A program made the position numbers and the translations under genes. From NCBI GenBank assembly GCA_023238725.1, contig CM041546.1, forward strand, positions 14,112,483-14,176,482: a DNA stretch of 64,000 nucleotides. The letters run 5' to 3'. The notes under the pieces were generated by a model. The model had not been told where the DNA came from. It did not search any database and was given only the letters and a program-made list of their open reading frames with translations. Origin of the DNA: Scortum barcoo. Taxonomy: Eukaryota; Chordata; Actinopteri; Centrarchiformes; Terapontidae. This document shows, piece after piece, positions 11,372 to 22,663 of the stretch. Every line of letters begins with the position of its first letter. The first letter of the stretch is position 1.

Positions 11372-13193
11372 ATGGGCAGCCTTCCAGTGGTCCTGCTCCT
11401 CTGCAGTTTCCACGGTAACACTGCCAAACAGAACACACAAATCATCTTGTTTAATTATGGTTGAGTCGCTGCGTGTTTGTTTTTATGCTGCGAAACACTC
11501 CCCTCATGTGGTTTCTGTTCCACAGCGCTCACAGCTGTAGCCCAAGCCCAGCAGGATGGTAATGCTCTCCTCCTCACAAGTCACACTTTAGATCAGTCGT
11601 GCTGCATGACATCTGTCAGTCTGTGAGTCACTGCAAAGGGTCACTGCTGAGATGTTTTCCCAATCTGATCGTGCTTTCTTTCCTCGTTTCTAGAGAGCCT
11701 TGAGGCACCTGGAGGCACCTTGCCAGCCAGTGAGTGACAGCAGACTGACCCCTGAACTGCCTCTCAGAAGGCCTCTGGAACTGCTGGCACAGCGTTTTCA
11801 TTAGCTTCATCTTTCATTATGATTGCTAAAAAATGTTTTAATCCAATGTTTTGTCTCTGCAGACTGTAGGGAGGAGATGTATCCTTGCACCAGGATGTAC
11901 TCTGTTCACCGGCCCATCAAGAGATGCATTGGTGCTCTCTGTTTCTACAGGTGATCTACAGAACATTGGTACTGGTTTCGCAATTTACCTGCAGAATGAC
12001 TTGATTGAATGATGGTGAATTCAGCAGAGAAATCAGAGAGAGCCTTCACTAAAGTAGAAGTAGTGGCACCATAATGTAAAAATACTTCATGACAAGCAAA
12101 AGTCCTGCCTGCACATCCCTGTTTTTTATTTATTAATAATTTAACCCTAATCTGCCTAATCAGGGCTGTGTGGGTGTGGTTTGATCAAATCACTGTTCGG
12201 CAGTGGCCTGTCAGCCTGAGCATACAAACCTCAACCTGATTTTACTGTTGTTAATTTCTGATTGGTGCACAGCTGAGCCCTTGCCCACGCAGAAATAGCG
12301 AGAAGAGCAGAGACAAAAGCAGAAATGCAGAAATCTCTCAAGTGAAACAACCAGAACTGTTCCAAGTGTGGCAGTGTGTTTTCACAGTGAGATCCTGATG
12401 CTCACTATAAGGAGATAATTGAATAAATCATTTCAGTGCCTTTAAGCCTATTGGCATTATCAGCTAGATGCACTTGAAATATCATAGGAAAATTGCTCAT
12501 CATACAGCAGCATAGCCTCTACAAGCGTTTTGATATTAAAGATATTATCAGTGACTAAATATTACTGATGCATCAATAAGTAAGCACCATTTAAATGTTG
12601 CATCTTGTCCAGATGGAGCTAATTTTCACTCCCTTCTTTGCTGTTGGTCAATTAAATTATAAATCTTTCACAGATGATGTTTTGTGCATAAAATCTTAAT
12701 CTGATAAGTAACAATAAACAGTAAACAACTCCAGACATCAGATAAATGTAAGTCAAAGTATAAAGCTGCAGAAAAGTGGAAATAGCACCTCAACACTGTA
12801 AATTTATTCAGTACTTGTGTAAATGTACTTAGTTGCGTTCCGCTGCTAATAATTACTGTAGCTGCACCCTGCCAGACCAGGCTGAACTGTATAACCACAT
12901 CCTGTTTCTGATGCAGCCTTCCTCGTGTCTACGTGATCAACAAAGAGATCTGCATGAGGACAGTGTGCCAACAGGATGAGTACCTGAAAGGTGAGAAACA
13001 TCCCTAACAAAACAAGCATGACATTGGGGTGCTTGATTACACATTTACAGAGAAATATCTGTGTCCTTTGCACATCACAGCCGAACTGTGCCGGGAGTTG
13101 TCTGGGTGGCCCAGGCGTGTTGAGAGATCATCTAATAGGAAACGCTGTCGCAGTCGCCGTGGCAACCCCCAAACCTGGGCAAACAAGGTCTGA
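11372..13193 (+). CDS. mfap5: Microfibril-associated glycoprotein (MAGP domain), mfap5-type
   Basis: Six coding exons: 11372-11414, 11526-11558, 11694-11729, 11863-11950, 12917-12990 and 13081-13193, all GT-AG, giving 128 residues. The product is a secreted component of fibrillin microfibrils in the extracellular matrix. Residues 1 to about 22 form a signal peptide (MGSLPVVLLLCSFHG...), followed by a short Gln/Glu-rich linker on two tiny exons of 33 and 36 nt. The Cys-rich MAGP domain follows (NCREEMYPCTRMYSVHRP, RCIGALCFYS, EICMRTVCQQ, AELCRE), then a basic tail (RKRCRSRRG). The order and cysteine spacing are characteristic of MFAP2/MFAP5. The RGD integrin motif of mammalian MFAP5 is absent and the acidic N-terminal stretch is short, so mfap2-like origin cannot be dismissed on sequence alone. 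Adjacency to necap1 and aicda favours mfap5. Confidence 0.88.
12540..12850 (-). repeat. Interspersed repeat, same family as 8.4-9.05 kb, inverted copy 2
   Basis: Read on the minus strand from 12850 downwards it gives AAGTACATTTACACAAGTAC, CTTTATACTTTGACTTACAT, ATTAGCTCCATCTGGAC, AAGATGCAACATTTAAATGG, GCTTACTTATTGATGCATCA, in the order of the family's left and middle parts. It lies inside the 966-base fourth intron of mfap5 and is 5'-truncated relative to copy 1 at its far end. Confidence 0.7.
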
Positions 13194-13586
13194 TGGGCCC
13201 AAGATGGCGACATGACCACCAGTGAGGATGGAGCCCCCCTTAGAGACACAAACCGGTCACGTCACCATAAAAACAGCCCATAACACTATAAATCCACCAC
13301 TCAACACCTGGGGGTCTCTCTTTCTCTTTCGCACAAGTGTGCTGAGTCATATCTATGTTTATGTATTAGTCTTTTTGTGTGCGAATGCTGAGGGTGTGCT
13401 CATTTCATCTGTGTGTTGTTGGACACAGATCATGTCTTCCATGGTTTACGACCCATTTAAGGTACTGTAGTAATGGGCCTATAGCAGCACTGAGTCATTT
13501 CATTGTACAAAGAAAGACCCTCTCTGTTGTGGATTGTAAGGTACTCGTTGACAATCCAGTATTATGTGCACTATTGTATCCAAAAA

Positions 13587-13592
13587 AATAAA
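13587..13592 (+). terminator. mfap5 polyadenylation signal
   Basis: AATAAA in CCAAAAAAATAAAGC, about 395 bases after the mfap5 stop, followed by a GTTTGTT-rich stretch. Confidence 0.7.
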
Positions 13593-13617
13593 GCTATGTT
13601 TGTTCATGAGTTAGTTG

Positions 13618-13623
13618 TTTATT
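13618..13623 (-). terminator. necap1 polyadenylation signal (candidate)
   Basis: TTTATT on the + strand, so AATAAA on the minus strand. It lies 1.6 kb beyond the necap1 stop and only 26 bases past the mfap5 signal. If used, the two convergent transcripts overlap at their 3' ends. Confidence 0.45.
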
Positions 13624-15237
13624 GATTTCTTCTTTTTATATATTAAGGAGGGAGAAAAAAAACAACAAAAGAAAGTCATGGTCACTGAGTGATATCTTTA
13701 TGTTTTTCTTTGCATATTGATTTCCATATATATTTCCATACACATATACAGTTTGAATAACAAGTAACATTTGGGAGAGATGCATATAATTTAAACAGTA
13801 AACAAACACTGACAAACATTATTAGGGCTTTACGCACACACCATCTATGTGCGTTCCTGTCAACATCCATCATCTCACCACTTAACTGTAACTGTCTGTC
13901 ACAATATGATCCATCTCTCAACACATCAACAATATCACAACAAAACACCGCATCAAACACAGACTAACTTGGTCCCACACTGTCTGCATCATAGTACCAT
14001 TAATAACAATGAATCATAACAAGGAATTGAATTTCACAGTTAAAACTGGTTTGTACATGCTGTGGTCGAGGCCTACGACCTGATCGCCTCCTCATAAAGA
14101 GTTGAGGATATGAAGCTGTCCTCAGGCTGACGGGACAGTGCAGAAACACAGATCTATTCATTGAGCAGGAGAGAGGTCACAACCTGAATGACTCACCCAT
14201 CACAGCTTTAACAGCTGTGCTGAGTAGAGATGACATAACAAGGACTAAATCATCTCTATTTCCCCTTGAGGCAAAGATAAAAGCACTTGTTGCCTCTCTT
14301 TCTTTTGGTAACACCCTACCACATCCCACATTCCTCCTTCCCCGTCTCTTTGTACTGATTTATAGTTAAAACAATGCACACAGTGCCCAAGACCCAGTGA
14401 AATATGTGTTCAACAGCTGCAGCTCAATTCAACATTTCTCTCACATAAAATAATCTAGAGCCACAAAGAGCCCAGTAGAGGGTGCTAAATAGCACAACTT
14501 TTCTATGAAGCAGCTCCGGATGAACAGGTTTTCTTTCAAGTAAAATCATTTTGTAGTAAACTTCACTATAACCTAAGTTTTGAACAATCCCTGCGTTAAA
14601 TGCAGACTTTATGCATTACTAACTACATAGACAGACAAGACTGCCAGTCAGTGCATATAGTCAGTCCCACTGCCGGAGACTTGGAATAAAATAAGCTACA
14701 GTACATACAGGTGACAACACCAATGACAACAAATACAAACTACTGACGATATATACATTTAAAATAAATATTCTCTGTACATAAAATTCATTCATCATTA
14801 TATTTTATTAGATTTCATCATCAGATGTTTCTGATTATGTCTCCCTTGATCATATTTCTATTATGTATACTCTACAATAGAAATTCGCAAATAAAACACT
14901 GAGAGGAGGAGAAAGTATTCAAACAGGAAAAGGGAAACTAGAGCACTAGAGTAGATCTATAGAAGGAAAGAAGGAAGAAGATCCCCACAAATGATGGGGA
15001 TGAAAGTGTGCTGGCCTATACTTCTAAATCTTTGTAATGAAGACTTATCTGGGTCTATCCCCGACTACGAACAAAAGCCATGAGGAACTGGGCTTAAATA
15101 AAACAAATTATTACAGGGGGTTACCCTGCTTGGCAGGGAGAGATACAGGACCCCATAACAGGGAAAACAACATAGCAAATAGTGTCTGCATAAATTCATA
15201 GAGAGATTGGAGGAAGAAGAAATAAATTAATCTCTCC
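13624..15237 (-). other. Probable necap1 3'UTR
   Basis: About 1.6 kb between the candidate poly(A) signal and the necap1 stop. It is AT-rich with no recognisable coding exon. I searched it by eye for an exon ending in a Trp-Val-x-Phe-stop pattern, as in mammalian NECAP, and found none. Confidence 0.45.
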
Positions 15238-18200
15238 TCACTTCGGGGACACAGAGTCAAAGTCTCCCCACAGGTCAGAGCTGGCTGTGGTAGCGGTGTT
15301 GGACGGAGCCTCTGAGTTGGAGTTACTGGAGTCCAGGTCTAGCAAACAACCTGGTGATTAGAAAAATCAAACAAAACAGGAAGATGATGCACCTCTGAAA
15401 GGTAGAGGTAAGTGATAGTAGCATGAGACCGTCTGTTTCCAGTCAATCTAAGGATTGTGCCATGTTAGGAAGAATTTCTAGAATGCAATAAAATCCCCAT
15501 CTTTCAGATAACACCTCACCTGCTATGAAAACTGTGTTTTGTTAAAGGGTCGGTTCATCCAACTGACAAATAAGCACACAGCATTGTCTCTCTTACCCTC
15601 GTGGTATCTAGCCATGCAGACACTTTCAGTATTAATTGCTGAGGTTTCGAGACGTCGACCTCAACAACTTCTGCACCCAACAAATCACAAGGGAGGGATT
15701 TCATTTATTCTCCTTAAAGCATTGAGTTAATGTTACATCTGAAACTCAGAGAGGGTCTCCCACTTATTCTGAATAATTCACACTATGCATTATTAACAGC
15801 TCTCTTGGGACTATTATTTTTTGGCAGTTGCACTGAAAACTGTTTTCAGTGAGGACTGTAAATCACCCTGATAAATCATTTGCTGAAAGCTAAATTTCTG
15901 CTGAATTTTTCAAATGTTTTCTTAAAGTTTTAAGCACCACATCACAGTCACAATCACCTCCACTGTATTCATATGTCTGCAAGCAAACCAGACCTCAATA
16001 CGTTACCCTGAAAATGTGTGCATGACTAGATACCACAAGAGGAAGGTGGGAAAATATGACACTTCTTAGTTCTGTGAGATTAATTGTTTATGATTTGCAG
16101 TGTAAAAGCAGCCATGCTACATGGCACCAGAGAGGACACAGGGAAAATATTTTTTTAAAAAGGAAAATTCCTGCATTTTACAACTGGAGTCTATCTGTCA
16201 TAGTTTTGGCTAGTACGTCAGCATAACATTACACTCACCACTTTCATTGTAAAGACTGTGGATACAAGTGCTCCACTGGAAACAGCTTCACAACAGCCCC
16301 CAATGGGGTCGAGGAAATACAAGCTTTCAACACCAAAATAACTTTCCTTTACTTTATATCGACCATCCCACTGTAAATGAAACAGCTGCATCGAGCTAGA
16401 ACAACCGCCAGGTTGAACATGGAAGTAAAGCTGCAATGAAATGGAATATTGGGGCGGTAATGTTTACCTGTTCAGTCTTCCAAAAAAGCTGATTTGGAGT
16501 ACTGAGTTCAGATCTGGCTGAGCTGCTCAGGTGCACTATCGCAGCAGTAACAATGGTGAGTACAATACTATGCTTATCCACAGATATGTTGCCCAAAGGA
16601 ACAGCAATTTGTCTCCTAATTGTGTCTTATGATCAAGAGAAATACATTTTGCAAGATCACAGCATATTTTTTTCTACTCTTTGTAATCCTGACACACATT
16701 ACCAATTTGCTTTCTTGTGATCGTGCAATAATTATTTTGTGATTACAGGACAACAGAGCTTCTTATGTCGAGATCAAGATGTATTCATTATCCAGTTTAT
16801 GAGAAAAAAAACCATGGGAAAGTAATTTAAGTTTCAGCACTGTAGCATTACCTACCAGTGTCACTTCCTCCTGCAGATGGTTGTGTGTTATGATTAGTAG
16901 ATCTAGAAGAAGGGGGTGGGGCCAACTTCCCCCCAGGAGGAGGTGGAAGAAGCCCAAAGCCACCTGAACTCTGCGGGCGAGACCTGTCCTTCTTTTTGGA
17001 TTGCTGGAAGAGGTCGATTAGGAGGAACAAAAACTTGGTGAGTATGTGTGTTTATACAAAGTTAAACCTTGATCATGTCACTTAGCATGGTCTAATCTGT
17101 TGAAATAATTCCCCAAACTAAGCTGCAGTGGACCCACTTCTATAGCATTACATTGTTTACAAAAAGACTCAACACCAAACTGAAAGCTATTTTGTTATTT
17201 CACTAATGTTTCAACCTTATACCCATTAAATCTATTGAGAATAAGATTACCCCGATATTGAGGGTGATGGTCTGTCCTTCTTTGAATCCCAGGTCCAGTT
17301 TAGGAGTGTTGTCCGGAGCCTGCGCCTGCTTGGTCAATTCATTCTCCTGCTTCACCCACCTGGAGAAGACAAGGGACCGAGGCAGAGATGAAAAGGACAT
17401 AAAATAGTTTAATAAACGAGAATAAATAATCACTCATGAACTAGCTATGATTTACACAATGGAGAGGCCGCGTACTTGAAGTGGTCCTGAAGTGCAACAT
17501 TGAAGTCGAAGGCATCGCCTCGGTCTCCAAAGCCGATGCCTATGAATGCACTGCGGCCTATGAGAGGAAACAAACACATCACACAAGGAGTGAAGTTTAG
17601 TAAGAGCTTGGCAAGGTAGTGCGCAGATAAAGACATGAAACTTTTTTGACAATCATCCAAGCGCTACGACAAACGGTGGGCAAGATTTAGCATAAAAGAA
17701 TAACGGGGTTTCTCTACTCTGTGTCATCTTGTTGGCCTCTTTGCTCATAAGCATGTTTGCAAATATACTCACATGGCTAAGCAACAAACAGTTTACCCAC
17801 CATTGTCATCCTGGATGCGGAGCACAAAGTAACGGCTTGAATCGCTAACTGTTTCCACTGCGATGCCAGGGTACTCCTCCACTGGTGCTTGGGCAAACAG
17901 CTCCCCTGCAGGTTGGAACAAAGGAAATGTGTTCATTAGCTATTTTGGCAAAACAGTCCTCTGGCAATGTGGACCATGAAGAGACACACACCCACAAAAA
18001 AAAAAACATTTCACATTTACTAAGCCAAACCTCAACTAAGAAACCTCCAGGTTTAAAACGGGGGCCAGAAATTAAACGTTTTTTTCTTTGTACAATGGAA
18101 ATATGAAAGAGGGATCCGACTTCTAAGACTTCTTAACCAATACAGAATATAGTCTAAAGGACAATAAGCATGCCACCGCCTGAAATGCAGGGACAGACAC

Positions 18201-19363
18201 AGAAAGAGATGATGAGCCTGTTTTCTTCAAAATAAACTGCCTGCTCGGACGTGGGCTGGGTCACCTTGGAATAGATGAGTAACAGAGAGGGGGGTGGCGG
18301 AGTGGGGGGACAACACGGTGAAATGATTAACAACAGCGGCGGCGCCCGTAAACAATGGCGCTGCTCTGTCTGCGTCTCTCCCTCTCACCAGAGATTTTGT
18401 CCTCCAGTTTCACGTAGGCCACTTTGCCCCGGGCCGTCACTCGCATGCGGCCCGTCCAGTCAGGGGCGTCCAGCTTCCAGTCAGCAGCCCTGGGACAAAC
18501 AAACACACGGGAGACGTGTAGGTAAAGACGTTTACTGAGACTGATGCTCAGACAGTCGGACAGCGAGGGAGGGAGAGTGTTTTGTGTGCATGTTTGAGTG
18601 TGTTATTGTTATGACTCGTCCAACACTCAGACACACTGGAGCTCCGCGTTGGCCATTTTCTATGCGAGCGCAGCGTGACTAAGGCCTCAGACGGGCATTT
18701 AAGTGAGACCTTGGGCCGAAATGTTACATCACCGCCCTTACTCACCATGCAATATGGTCACTGGCTAACCAATCATGTGTCTCATGGGACTGTGGGCCCG
18801 TGCTACCGTTTGGTGGGTGTCACGTGCACTCAAGATGCAGCGGTGGCGGGTCAGGATGGAGCGCAGACAGACGGGGTAAACAATTCAGTGTCAGCCTTTT
18901 TCAGCGACGCAGCTGCTCTCCTGCGTGGTGACTTAAATAATAATAAAAAAGGAAGCACAGTTTTTCAGCTGGGTTGTTGAAGCATCTTGTCTTCAAACAG
19001 CTTCAACCCCTGCTGAAGTGTCCTTGAGCAAGACTGACTCCCCGTGATGCTGCTCTGCTCTGATGTCTGTCACTTAAAGGTCAGGCCAGAAAATTAAAGG
19101 CAAACAGAGCTCGTCACCGCTCGTCCCGTGACTTCTACGCATTATTTCTCCTAAACACACGGACACCGGCGGGACTGCAGCCGGTGTCACCCGGTCACCG
19201 TTCACCGGGGACTCAAACCACCCCCCCGCTGATGCCGTTGTTCGGTAATGACCCCCCCTCACCTGATGGCCCGGTTGGATGCTCTCGGTGGGATTCGGTA
19301 AACGTTGACTTCAGGTTTGACACAGAGGACCGACTCGTACTCGGACTGACCCTCGGTCGCCAT
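15238..19363 (-). CDS. necap1: NECAP endocytosis-associated protein 1 (adaptin-ear-binding coat protein)
   Basis: Seven coding exons on the minus strand: 19363-19263, 18489-18389, 17905-17801, 17557-17476, 17359-17251, 17003-16856 and 15350-15238, in frame throughout, 252 residues. NECAP binds the AP-2 adaptor on clathrin-coated pits and regulates its state during endocytosis. The first ~160 residues are the PHear (PH-like) domain: MATEGQSEYESVLCVKPEV, DWKLDAPDWTGRMRVTARG, AYVKLEDK, RSAFIGIGFGDRGDAFDFNV, ALQDHFKWVKQE, KLDLGFKEGQTI. The tail carries GLLPPPPGGK and CLLDLD, then DLWGDFD near the end. It stops at ...SVSPK instead of the WVQF that ends mammalian NECAPs. A usable donor (GAA|GTGAGG) overlaps the stop, so an unseen alternative last exon is possible. 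Divergent from nothing; it converges on mfap5 and shares orientation with aicda. Confidence 0.92.
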
Positions 19364-19367
19364 CTTG
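19352..19367 (-). promoter_or_regulatory. YY1-like element over the necap1 start codon
   Basis: The minus strand reads TCAAGATGGCGACCGAGG across the initiator ATG, matching the AAGATGGCG core of YY1 sites that often overlap start codons of housekeeping genes. No TATA box is evident just upstream, and the surroundings are CpG-rich (19.36-19.50 kb). Confidence 0.4.
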
Positions 19368-19544
19368 ACTTGTGCTCGCTCGGTGCACGCCGGTGGTGAC
19401 GGTGAGCGCGCGGTGTGACCGTGCGGCGTTAACGGCAACGTGACCGTAATACACGGTGTATGCGCGCACGAAGCGGCGACCCCCCACCACGCTTTAAAGG
19501 GGCAGTCCACCCATTTTACACACCCAGGTGGAAACTACCACCGA

Positions 19545-19740
19545 GCCTGTTTCAAACCAGAGAAAACTACCAGAATGACATCACTTGAGTAGTTTTTGTG
19601 TTGGTGTTTAGCTTTCCCTGACAGGTAGGGTGACAAAAAGTGTTTTTGTTTATGTGTCTCTCTCTCAACTTTAATAATGTATGACTGAAATAAAGCTTTC
19701 ATTGTTATAAATGGCATACTAACATACTGAGGGCATACTA
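19545..19740. repeat. Degenerate interspersed repeat, copy A
   Basis: Shared with copy B in the same order: CCTGTTTCAA, ACTAC(A/C)AGAAATGACAT, GTAGTTTTTG, GACA(G/T)GTAGGGT, ACAAAAAGTGTTTT, TGTCTCTC, CATACTAACATAC. A further partial echo (GTGACATCACTTGGGTAGC) follows at 19745. Such ...CATACTAACATACTGA... sequence is typical of fish non-autonomous DNA transposons, but I cannot name the family. Confidence 0.6.
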
Positions 19741-20207
19741 CTCAAGTGACATCACTTGGGTAGCTTTTGTTTGGGTTGCGGTATGGAGCACTTAAAGTCA
19801 TTTATTCACATAGATTCACACAGTTTAAAATAAAAAATATTATCATATACGACAGGTATATGGGGAATGGGACAGCCCGATAAACCCTTTGAAGCTTGAA
19901 AATAGGGGCCCAGACACTAAGTAGATCCAGCATTCAAACATTTCCTACATGTAGGGCATGTATTGTACAGGGCTATCCACAACCTACAAAGCACCTAAGA
20001 CTAACTAACTACTACTGGTGATTTACTAACACTGAATGGTCCCAAGACATTTATTCCATCAGTCTAAACACTGGTTAAACTGAAGATACAGTACACAGAG
20101 ACATACTGTAGTCAAGAGGAAATTCAGTACAATTCAGATGGTTCTCAGAATGACTAATTTAGAAGTTATCAGACATGTGCGGCAACAGCTAAATTAACAA
20201 CTCAACT

Positions 20208-20640
20208 CTGACCCTGTTTCAAGTTAAAAAGAAAAAAAACTACAGAAATGACATTGCCTAAGTAGTTTTTGCTTGGGCGTTGAGCATTTACCAGACATGT
20301 AGGGTAACAAATTACAAAAAGTGTTTTGCTTTATATGTCTCTCCACCAACTTTATGAAAGAGCAATAATTCCAATCACTGAAAGAAGCATTTAATTGTTT
20401 GAAATCACATACTAACATACAATATACTGAGTCAGTATGTACTTCATACCGTGTACTAAATGAATGATTAAGCATACATTTAGCATTTAGCATACTCAGA
20501 AAGTTTTTCCCAACCTAGTGTACATCTGGGCATTTCTCAAAATGTAAAAACTGCTGTGCACTTGGAATGCACAACATACACAATTTTACGTCATACTTTG
20601 TATGAATAGTGCATTAGTAGCTTATTTAATGTTGCAAACA
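20208..20640. repeat. Degenerate interspersed repeat, copy B
   Basis: Direct repeat of copy A (roughly 70% alike by eye) over 20.21-20.43 kb, then further repeat-like sequence (TACTGAGTCAGTATGTACTT, TAGCATTTAGCATACTC, GTGCACTTGGAATGCAC) of the kind found in teleost miniature elements. Lies between necap1 and the aicda 3' end. Confidence 0.55.
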
Positions 20641-20759
20641 GCCGTAGGCTACTGTACAATTCTTATGAGCGGCAAAATTATCTAGGCTCACTACTTGTAA
20701 GCTTACATTACTGCAGGAAGATAACATGAAAGACACAAGCAATATTTCACTATGTATCA

Positions 20760-20765
20760 TTTAAT
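20760..20765 (-). terminator. aicda polyadenylation signal (candidate)
   Basis: TTTAAT on + is the ATTAAA variant on minus, about 200 bases past the aicda stop. Not certain; no canonical AATAAA is closer. Confidence 0.35.
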
Positions 20766-20962
20766 TTCACATATGCACATCGCTACAGAAACAGCAAGCA
20801 GCAGCTACATAACATCAGAAAGCCTTGCCACAAGTTGAACGTTTTTTTCTCAGTTTTTCTCATTCTCAGTATAGCAGTTGTAGTGACGGACCGACACCAA
20901 CATGTCTTTTAGTCTTTCTCTTTCTTCTCATTGATAACAACAGAGGAGGTCACAGTTATGTT

Positions 20963-22534
20963 TCAAAGACCAAGAAGCTTGAAGGCATCTCTTAAATCTT
21001 CTGTGTCACAGGGCTGAGAGAGAAAGAAAACAGAATTTAAAATGTGTCATTATTGGTTTAATTGAATCCATCTGGCTGAAGAAAAACATGCAGTGTGCTG
21101 AATCTTATACCTGGAGGATGCGATTGAGTTTCCTAGCAAGGCGAACAGAGTTTTGGTGCAGTTCTTCCCAGGCCTTGAAGTTGCTCTGCTTGCGGGCCAC
21201 AAAAGTCTGCCAGCAATAGAAGAAATCTGAAGAGAGAGAACCTTCCATAAATATCTGGCTCTAGATATACAAGTACATATCTTGATCTTTATACACCGGT
21301 TTATCTGTCCACCTTTGTAACTCATGACTGTGATTTGCACGCCGGCTTTTTTCAGCATTCGTAGGCCCTCTCTTTCACGGCTGTCCTCCATGTCACAGAA
21401 GTAAAGTCTGGAGACAAAGATCCTGAGGCGAAGGTTGGGTGTCCGGCTGAGGAACTGGGCCAGTCTGTAGGAGCAGTTGGCGCAGGGAGACCAGGAGCAG
21501 AACCAGGTGATGGAGTAACTAAGCCTTCTCTCTCCAGCATCTCCGCACCCCCACAACCCGGGGCACAAGGCTCCCAGGTAGCGCAGGAACAGCAGCTGGG
21601 GAGGGATAGGAGAACAGAGGACATAAGAGGGAAAAATGATTCAACACTTTTGTTATTTTCTGCCTGAACAGGGCTCTTTTTCCCACATCTTGACCTACAT
21701 TACTTACCTCTACATGGCAGCCACTGCGATTGCGGAGGTGTCCAAAGTCAAAGGTTAAGGTGTCTGGCCCCACTCGCCTCTTCACTACAAAACAGAGGTA
21801 TGTCTCATGTCGTCCCTTTGCCCAGCGCATGTTCTTGTAATGGTAGATGAACTTTTTTCGTGGCAAAAGCACACTGTGATAAAGGGAGAGAAGATGCTCT
21901 TTTTATCAACTAATGATGTGTTGTTGCTACTCAAACTTGCTGCTCAGAATTAGTAATAACACAATTTTTAAAAGCGTTGTTGTAAACCAACTTCCTTTGT
22001 AATCTCATTATTATTCAGCAAATCTCGTAATTTTACGCTGGGAAAGTCTGAAACAAATTCTGTTAAGGGACTCACCATTTTAAGTTATTATTATTCAGAT
22101 GACTCATACACAAATTTAAGTTTTAATCCAATAAGTTAGCACAATAAATGCATGTAAAACGTGTGGTTAACCAGAAGTGAGTGGTGGACAGTCAGAAGAC
22201 AACCAACATTCACTGCTTTCTTCTCATTCTCAGTTTCACAACTTCTAGCGAAACCGGCACAGTTATCAGTCATTAATAAAGATGAAACCTCGACTGGTAG
22301 ATCTTATAGTTCCATAGTTATTGAAACAGAATTCCACAGAAGAATATCCTTTATTTGCATCAAAATATCAGCATTTGTAGAAACTTCCTGTTTTCCCTTT
22401 AGTAGTAAGCACTTAATCAATCAAAATTATTTATTATTTTAAATAGATAACACAGACAATGTATAAATAGAATGCATAGACACTGTATAAATAGAATGTA
22501 TCCATTTTGCTCACCTGTCTAGCTTTGTAATCAT
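20963..22534 (-). CDS. aicda: Activation-induced cytidine deaminase (AID)
   Basis: Five coding exons on the minus strand: 22534-22515, 21873-21708, 21595-21313, 21226-21111 and 21013-20963, 211 residues, all GT-AG and in frame. AID deaminates cytosine to uracil in immunoglobulin genes, driving somatic hypermutation and, in tetrapods, class switching. Visible features: basic N-terminus (RKKFIYHYKNMRWAKGR), FVVKRR, the zinc/catalytic H-x-E (CHVE, ending exon 2), TWFCSWSPCANC with the two zinc cysteines, RIFVSRLYFCD substrate-loop strand, DFFYCWQTFV, and the C-terminal Leu-rich export signal DLRDAFKLLGL. Human AID has 27 residues between HVE and PC; here there are 36, the longer spacer described for fish AID. 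Exon 1 encodes only MITKLD plus two bases, as in the conserved AID layout. Neighbouring necap1 and mfap5 match human 12p13. Confidence 0.96.
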
Positions 22535-22617
22535 TTTGAAAGACGCGCCTTGCTTTGTCACTCGGCGGGTGTGGGTAATGAATGAAGGTAAATGAGAAAG
22601 AGCGAAAGTTAGTGAGA

Positions 22618-22619
<2 letters not shown>

Positions 22620-22661
<42 letters not shown>
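22620..22661. repeat. (GT)n microsatellite upstream of aicda
   Basis: About 20 uninterrupted GT units, some 90 bases upstream of the aicda start codon, so within the 5'UTR or promoter. Candidate length-polymorphic Z-DNA-forming tract. Confidence 0.9.

Positions 22662-22663
<2 letters not shown>

Noticed and set aside
20962..22534. APOBEC1/APOBEC2 rather than AID
   Set aside because: The C-terminal DLRDAFKLLGL export signal, RMKNMRWAKGR-like start and five-exon layout are specific to AID, and necap1/mfap5 neighbours agree.
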